This document shows, piece by piece, positions 58,646 to 64,000 of a stretch of DNA of 64,000 nucleotides (its first letter is position 1; each line of letters begins with the position of its first letter). The notes beneath the pieces are model-generated. The model was not told the DNA's origin, did not search any database, and was given only the letters and a program-made list of their open reading frames with translations. The translations under genes were made by a program, and so were the position numbers. The stretch spans positions 16,095,611 through 16,159,610 of the forward strand of contig NC_135228.1 of assembly GCF_052324685.1 (NCBI RefSeq). The letters are read 5' to 3'. Origin of the DNA: Brachyhypopomus gauderio (taxonomy: Eukaryota; Chordata; Actinopteri; Gymnotiformes; Hypopomidae).

Positions 58646-60587
58646 ACTGAACTTTCACTTTACTTAACTTAGTATTCAGAATTAAACAGTATTAATGGTG
58701 CATGATTTATCGTATTACCACACTAACTAATGGAGACGTGGTCCTTACATGACTGCTATGGTGTGTGGGAAGTTTGACAGCTAGGTCATATGCTGCTCTG
58801 TAAGCTGTAAGTATTTTTAGTCATAAGCAAGCAGTTAATACCATTTCTAGAAATAATTGTAAAATGCCTGTGTAGCACTGTTTACCAACTCTAGTCCACA
58901 TAAGTAAAATGCTATATATAGCCTTTGGCCAAGTTGCTAGACAAACCTTTCAAGTGTGGTATTTTGTTGAAAATATGGACATTAGCTGCTGCTACTACTA
59001 AGCTGAAAAGTTGTTTATCATAATTTACACAAGTCCCAGTTTAAAAATGCAGAAATTTATTTAGTTTATGGGTGCAGCAGAAATCTTCAGATACAAAACA
59101 ATTACTTGGACCCACCTGGAGAGAGAAATAATAGTAATTAGTTATGTAGTGTTGCCAGTTGCTTGTTTCTTTTTGTCATTCAGAAATGGTCATGCAGCAG
59201 CCATGTACATTAAATTAAACAGTGTTATTCAGCTGAGAGTGAATGATGAAATGCAGTTAAGATTCATAAGAAATTTTACGAATATCCACACTAAGGTTAA
59301 ATAGTTTACAGATCTCAGATCGCATAGTTCACCAACAACTGCAAATGTGAATCTATAAATCACCAGCTATTGCCACAAACACAGACTACCGCACAGACGC
59401 TTTCTTGTAATTATGTAAATCTCAATAGATGAGCAATGAATATCTTTAACAGACATAAAACAAGGAACATGGAAACACTATTTGGAAATGCATCCCTGGA
59501 CTCTCATACACATACACACAGCTACAATGCCTCTGTAACAAGCCAGATCTCAAGGTAAGAATATACTATGTAGATTTGTTCATTACACTGTGAGAGACTG
59601 ATGGACTTATACCACTCAAGCACTGAGTAATCAGTGCTGGGACTGTTCAACCTATTTCTTTAGAAAATGTTCTTGCATGCATAGCTTAAATTGCACTGCA
59701 CCATATCTTTGATGAACTTGTTTCATTGTGTTGTTATTGTTATTTATATAAAGAACAAGGTTCAGTGAAAGTGCATGAATATTTTTGTTTCATTTTAAGG
59801 AATATAGTAGCATAATTTAGAGTAGCGCAATTTATTGTTTTTGGAATAATCTGATCACATTACAAGGGTAAACAAGTTCATGGCATGGTCCATTTGACCA
59901 TCATTATCTAGTTCTAAATTAATCTATTTTAAATACATCAGAAAGGTTAACTGTTAAAACGCAGTAAACCCTGTCAGGTTTTGTTGCTTTGTTTTGTAAT
60001 AGAAAGTTAATTCAACCAAAAATTGTGTTCTATGCACATTTCATAAACTATGTCCAAATTAATCTTCTTCAGAGACAGCAGAAGCTTAACGTAAAAAAAA
60101 AAAAATAGAAAACTCAAGTTCAGTTTTGGTTTGCGGTACAAATTTCAACTATAAATTTGGCTATGCACATTTCATTAACATTTAAGAAAAGAGAACAGTA
60201 TATTTTGATATTCTGTGTTTTTATGTACAGATAGTTATTTTCTCATATTTCAGTTTGGAACTTTATTTGTGGTTTTCTGTATCTACAATGCTAAATTATT
60301 GTAATATTTTCTCAGCAGACTATGTAGACATTCAGATACCAAAGTTTTTTCTGTTGCTATAGGTTTCCTTTCCAAAGTGCCCATACTGGAAAGACCCATT
60401 TACTCTGTTGATAGTATATATTAAGAAACATTATTTTGTAATGTAACTACACGAGAAATGAAGTGTAAACTGCAGTTCCAGTTTTAAGCATGACTGTTCA
60501 ACTGTCCATATTTCGTTTTATTCCTGGTGTATTGAAGGTTGACTGGGACTGAAGATGACAAGCTGTTTATTCATTTTTGATTGGATT

Positions 60588-60593
60588 AATAAA
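60588..60593 (+). terminator. Polyadenylation signal of the sialyltransferase
   Basis: AATAAA in GATTAATAAACTAAAC, about 1.94 kb after the stop codon at 58645. The interval 58646-60600 has no coding signal and is probably the 3' UTR. Confidence 0.6.
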
Positions 60594-61008
60594 CTAAACA
60601 TAACAAATATGACCCAGATATAAATCCATTAGATGCTTCCTTTTATATTTATCACTTATTCAATGGAGGATACAAAACTGCGATAGAAACACAAAAACAA
60701 AAGGCTTAAAAATGCCCTAATTTGGTCTAGTTTTGCTTGTCCTATTTGGGAATTTCCTGCAAGAAAATGTCTTGAAAAACATTCCAGTTCATAATTACAG
60801 TTAACGTTTTTTGTTTCAGCTAGATAGCGTCATCATTCTCATTATGCCATTCTCAGAACAGAAAAATGGACAGAAGTCCTTTTTGCAACTGTGCCCTGAT
60901 TCTAGAAGTCAAATGAAGAATCATTTATGCAATTTTTCAGTCATACACATTAACTTGGCTTCGTTAGTCTCTATTTGTGCTGGATACTTTGCCTGTGTCA
61001 CACAACTG

Positions 61009-61302
61009 CAGGGTTGCCAACTCTCACGCATTGAGCGTGAGACACACGCATTTGATTTGACTGTCTTCACACGCCACACATCCGATTTCTCACGCCGGAA
61101 AAAATATTTTTTATTTACCTCTGATCCATATCTATGATTCAATGAGTTACTAGTTCGCTCTGGCGCCAACCACTGGTGATCGATCGATCGCGATATAATT
61201 AATTTGTGTCCATTTTAGACCCCTCCCGGTTACAATTTACGTTCGCCACCCCCTCCAGGTTCAAATCTCACTCCAAGTGATCTTGAAAGGTTGGCAACCC
61301 TG
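61009..61302 (+). mobile_element. hAT-like non-autonomous element, copy 2
   Basis: The ends CAGGGTTGCCAAC and GTTGGCAACCCTG are perfect inverted repeats. The interior CTCACGCATTGAGCGTGAGA, GACTGTCTTCACACGCCACA, TACCTCTGATCCATATCTAT and GATCGATCGATCGCG matches the reverse complement of the element at 39593-39881. No clear 8-bp duplication remains. No transposase frame. Confidence 0.8.
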
Positions 61303-61566
61303 TAACTGGCAAGTGAAATCCAGCTTTGATAAAGGTGTCTTACTTCTAAGAAAGTTGCTTAACTTTAGTAATTCAATTTATGGTTTATCACACCTAGCAG
61401 TAACAATCTTGGAAATGGAGATGGGCGATGCATCCTTACAGCTTACACCTTACAGCTGTCCATATTTGTTTCATTCAATTAAATTAGATTGAATTAAAAT
61501 GTACACTAATATACATTAAAATGTACACTTTCAACATACAATTTACAATTAACATGGTAAAAACCT

Positions 61567-61797
61567 TTTACGTCTTATCACACACCGGCGAGATGCGGCC
61601 AGTTGTGCCAAGCGTACTGTGCACCGGAAGCCTCAGCCCCCTGGAGGACTGAACCATGTGCAGGAAGAGAGGGGAGGAGAGGACAACACCCACTGGGTAT
61701 GCAGACACACAATCGTTCAAACAACTGATTTGAAGAATTATGAAGGCCAATTCACCTAATCTCCAAGTGCTTGGAAAATGGGAGTGTGTTAGCAATG
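61567..61797 (-). mobile_element. V-SINE-like fragment
   Basis: On the minus strand GGAGATTAGGTGAATTGGC, ATACCCAGTGG, GTCCTCTCC, CTTCCTGCAC and CAGTCCTCCAGGGGGCTG match, in order, the body of the SINE at 50200-50668. The tRNA head and the 3' tail are absent. Confidence 0.75.
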
Positions 61798-61881
61798 CCT
61801 GCGAAGTATTTCATACTTACAAGTAAAAGCATTTTTAAATTTAAAACCTTTTCATTATACATCTTTAGAAAAAATTCTTGT

Positions 61882-61953
61882 CTCCCCGTCGGGGAATCGA
61901 ACCCCGGTCTCCCGCGTGACAGGCGGGGATACTCACCACTATACTAACGAGGA
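61882..61953 (-). tRNA. tRNA-Asp (GTC)
   Basis: The minus strand begins TCCTCGTTAGTATAGTGGTG. It carries the anticodon loop CTGTCAC (anticodon GTC), the T-arm CCGGGGTTCGATTCCCCG and a complementary acceptor end CGGGGAG. 72 nt, no intron, all consensus positions present. It appears functional. Confidence 0.97.
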
Positions 61954-62363
61954 GTACTTGCAAGAGGTGACATATTTATCATACTAAACGATTGTTATTA
62001 CACCTAATTTTACTTTTGCTAGGTAACATTGCTCTCTGTGCTTAACACAAGCAGAAACGTGGACACAACATATGTTCTCATTGATAGAACGCAACATAAA
62101 GAAGGAGATTAAAATGTTTTTATTTATTATCATTAATCAGAAACAAAGTATTGGAAAGATGTAGGTTTGTTGCTAGAAAATAATTGCAAATAATAGTACT
62201 TTGAAATTAATCACATAACACTAAAGGAAATGTTTGTTGTCACTGTTATGGCTGTCATAGATACTATGTTTCAATAATAAAACTTAAATCAAAAATAACC
62301 TTTTACCCATTCTATATATGGTTAATGTATTTCTTAACAATGAAAGGAGCTGAAGTATTGTAT

Positions 62364-64000
62364 TCAAATGGCCACACTGTTTTCAATGGCATCTGGGGAC
62401 AGATAGCAGTAAGGAAGCTCCAATTTGCGGTTCCTCTTTCTGATGTGTTCAATTATATCTTTTAGGTCTTTTTGGACCGCCTCCACGAGCCTAGAAGGGG
62501 CATCAGTACTGAAGTACCATTCACCGTACTGGCACAGTGGCACCTGTAGTAGGATCAGCAATAGCATAGACATTACGACTCCTCTGGAAGTAGCACCTTA
62601 ATTCATGAACAGAACTGTGTCCTGGGAGTTGTGTGTCATTATCCTGTCTATTGTTCAGTATATGAAGCCCCCCAAAACAACTGACTGCATTGGATAAATA
62701 CAAATAATTACATTCAGTACTTTTTGCTAACTGTATAACGTCATAACCCAAAATACTTGAGAGCAGGAAAGTGATGACTGCACTCACATAGTTTGCAGAG
62801 GGCTGTGATAACATCAACAGAATGATGAGCACACTGCAGGTGGCATTAACGTCTGGAAGGAAAGACAGAAGCTTCTCTTCCGTCACTGAGCCTTTCACTT
62901 TCGGAGGGGGGCGGAACATGGCAGGCGGGCTGTTTGGCATCCATAAGCCGAAATCCATCTGGATGTTTCAGATTGTTAAATTAAAGCAGGTTAAATGAGA
63001 ACTCGGTTAGAATTTTCATTTGTCGGTTATGTGAAAACTGCAAAACCACACCTGAGAAAAGTTGACAGCTGCATGCAGTCCTGAACAAGAGAAGATCACC
63101 ATGGTGATGAACTTGCTCAAATCTGACTTGGTTTGAAACGACTGTGGAAAACCTAGAATAATAATCAATTTTACGGCTTTAAAACTGCATACATTAGAAA
63201 TGTAAACCTAAAAAATTAGGTCATATCCTACAGAAACTGACTGAAGCATGAGATTCATGCTTCTAGATTCATTGTGTAACCTGTGTGCGTGAAGTTGAGC
63301 AACCCCTCAGTAAAGATCTCTTGTATCCAGCTCTGTAGCTCAGAGTCCTGCAGGACCTCCTGGTCATCATTGTAATACAAATCCATCCAGCTCATCACAA
63401 ATCTGCAGCAAACACTCAATAAGACACTCAGTAAGAATAGACTCACACCATACCATACGACACCAAAACCACTATAAAGGTTATGGTGGGTTATCAATAG
63501 GCTAGAAGCACCTGTGAAGGGCATTCCACACCCTCAGAGCATCCTGTGCATAGTAACAATTGGCCATCGTGTCTATTCCTCTCTCCGTCAGGTCATCTGG
63601 GACACACAGTGAAGTGTAGCGCAGTTGGTCTGTACCTCGAGCAAGCAAATGAGGAAGTGCCTCCAAACCACAGCCTATGGCCTGAAATGAAAAGGTAGAA
63701 ACAGAGGGGTGTGACTCGCTGGTAAACACATAAACAGTTCAGAGGAAACGTGATAAGGAAGTACCAAATATGAATAGACTGTTCTAAAATTCTAGCTCTA
63801 TTTCACACATTGGCAGATGTTTGACATATAACACATACCTAAATGTACTTACATTCCTCAAATGCTCTACTTCTTATTTAAACAACAGTGTCTGAATGTT
63901 TATACTTTTCTCTTAGTGTGGTATGATCACACATTCACACACTGGTACGTTGAAATTAATAGTGTTACAGAAAAATAAGGATTCCTACCTTGTCAAATAT
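62364..64000 (-). CDS. Animal lipoxygenase, C-terminal half (partial)
   Basis: Non-haem iron lipoxygenase acting on polyunsaturated fatty acids. Exons seen in transcript order: 63989-64000 (partial, IFDK), 63512-63681, 63281-63402, 63052-63152, 62788-62958, 62364-62543. They give about 251 residues in one frame, and the gene continues past the right edge. Iron ligands visible are His and Asn in LHAAVNFSQ and the C-terminal Ile of ENSVAI; the upstream HxxxH pair lies outside the window. YTSLCVPDDL, DSELQSWIQEIFTEG and LWMPNSPPAMFRPPPKVKG are typical. Phrases such as DFGLWMPN, TCSVLIILLMLSQ and APSRLVEAVQ resemble ALOX12B/ALOXE3 more than ALOX5, but the paralogue is not settled. It looks intact as far as seen. 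Confidence 0.9.

Larger units (their letters stand above)
60620..62363. other. Convergent spacer between sialyltransferase and lipoxygenase
   Basis: It contains a hAT-like element, a SINE fragment and a tRNA-Asp (listed separately). Its right end is probably the lipoxygenase 3' UTR, with minus-strand AATAAA candidates near 62118-62128. Nothing else is recognisable. Confidence 0.6.

Overview
This window is vertebrate nuclear DNA, almost certainly from a teleost fish. Its genes have many short exons with GT-AG introns and AATAAA signals. There are eukaryotic tRNA genes with internal promoters, very long (CA)n, (TA)n and (GA)n microsatellites, and the fish mix of L2/RTE LINEs, tRNA-derived SINEs and small hAT-like elements. 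I cannot name the species.

Five protein-coding genes were reconstructed by splicing, and reading frame is kept across every junction. From left to right they are: pgap2 (minus, complete, 5 exons, 254 aa); ncbp3 (minus, complete, 13 exons, 683 aa); rap1gap2 (minus, complete, 24 coding exons, 703 aa, with a second frame-compatible first exon inside its large intron); an ST6Gal-type sialyltransferase (plus, 7 coding exons, 494 aa); and the C-terminal half of an animal lipoxygenase (minus, running off the right edge).

Layout: 1-4067 is non-coding, probably including the pgap2 3' UTR. pgap2 (4068-6856), ncbp3 (8915-13961) and rap1gap2 (15287-37414) form a head-to-tail minus-strand series, and the rap1gap2 polyadenylation signal lies only about 290 bp upstream of the ncbp3 start codon. 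37.4-51.8 kb is a repeat-rich intergenic block with three intact tRNA genes (Ser-TGA, Ala-CGC, Val-TAC), a tRNA-Ser pseudocopy, an RTE-like and an L2-like LINE, another LINE 3' end, solo LTR-like fossils and several short inverted-repeat elements. The sialyltransferase (51782-58645) and the lipoxygenase (62364-end) converge on a 3.7 kb spacer holding a tRNA-Asp-GTC, a hAT-like element and a SINE fragment.

The genes are unrelated in function: GPI-anchor lipid remodelling, mRNA cap binding and export, Rap1 GTPase control, Golgi sialylation and oxylipin metabolism. They are neighbours by synteny, not a pathway. I found no evidence for a wholly new biological system. The best leads are the alternative rap1gap2 N-terminus without the 14-3-3 motif, a 12-nt terminal coding microexon behind a microsatellite intron, splice sites built into (TG)n repeats, a 25-bp minisatellite with two alternating unit types, and several small transposons with clear target-site duplications or nested insertions.
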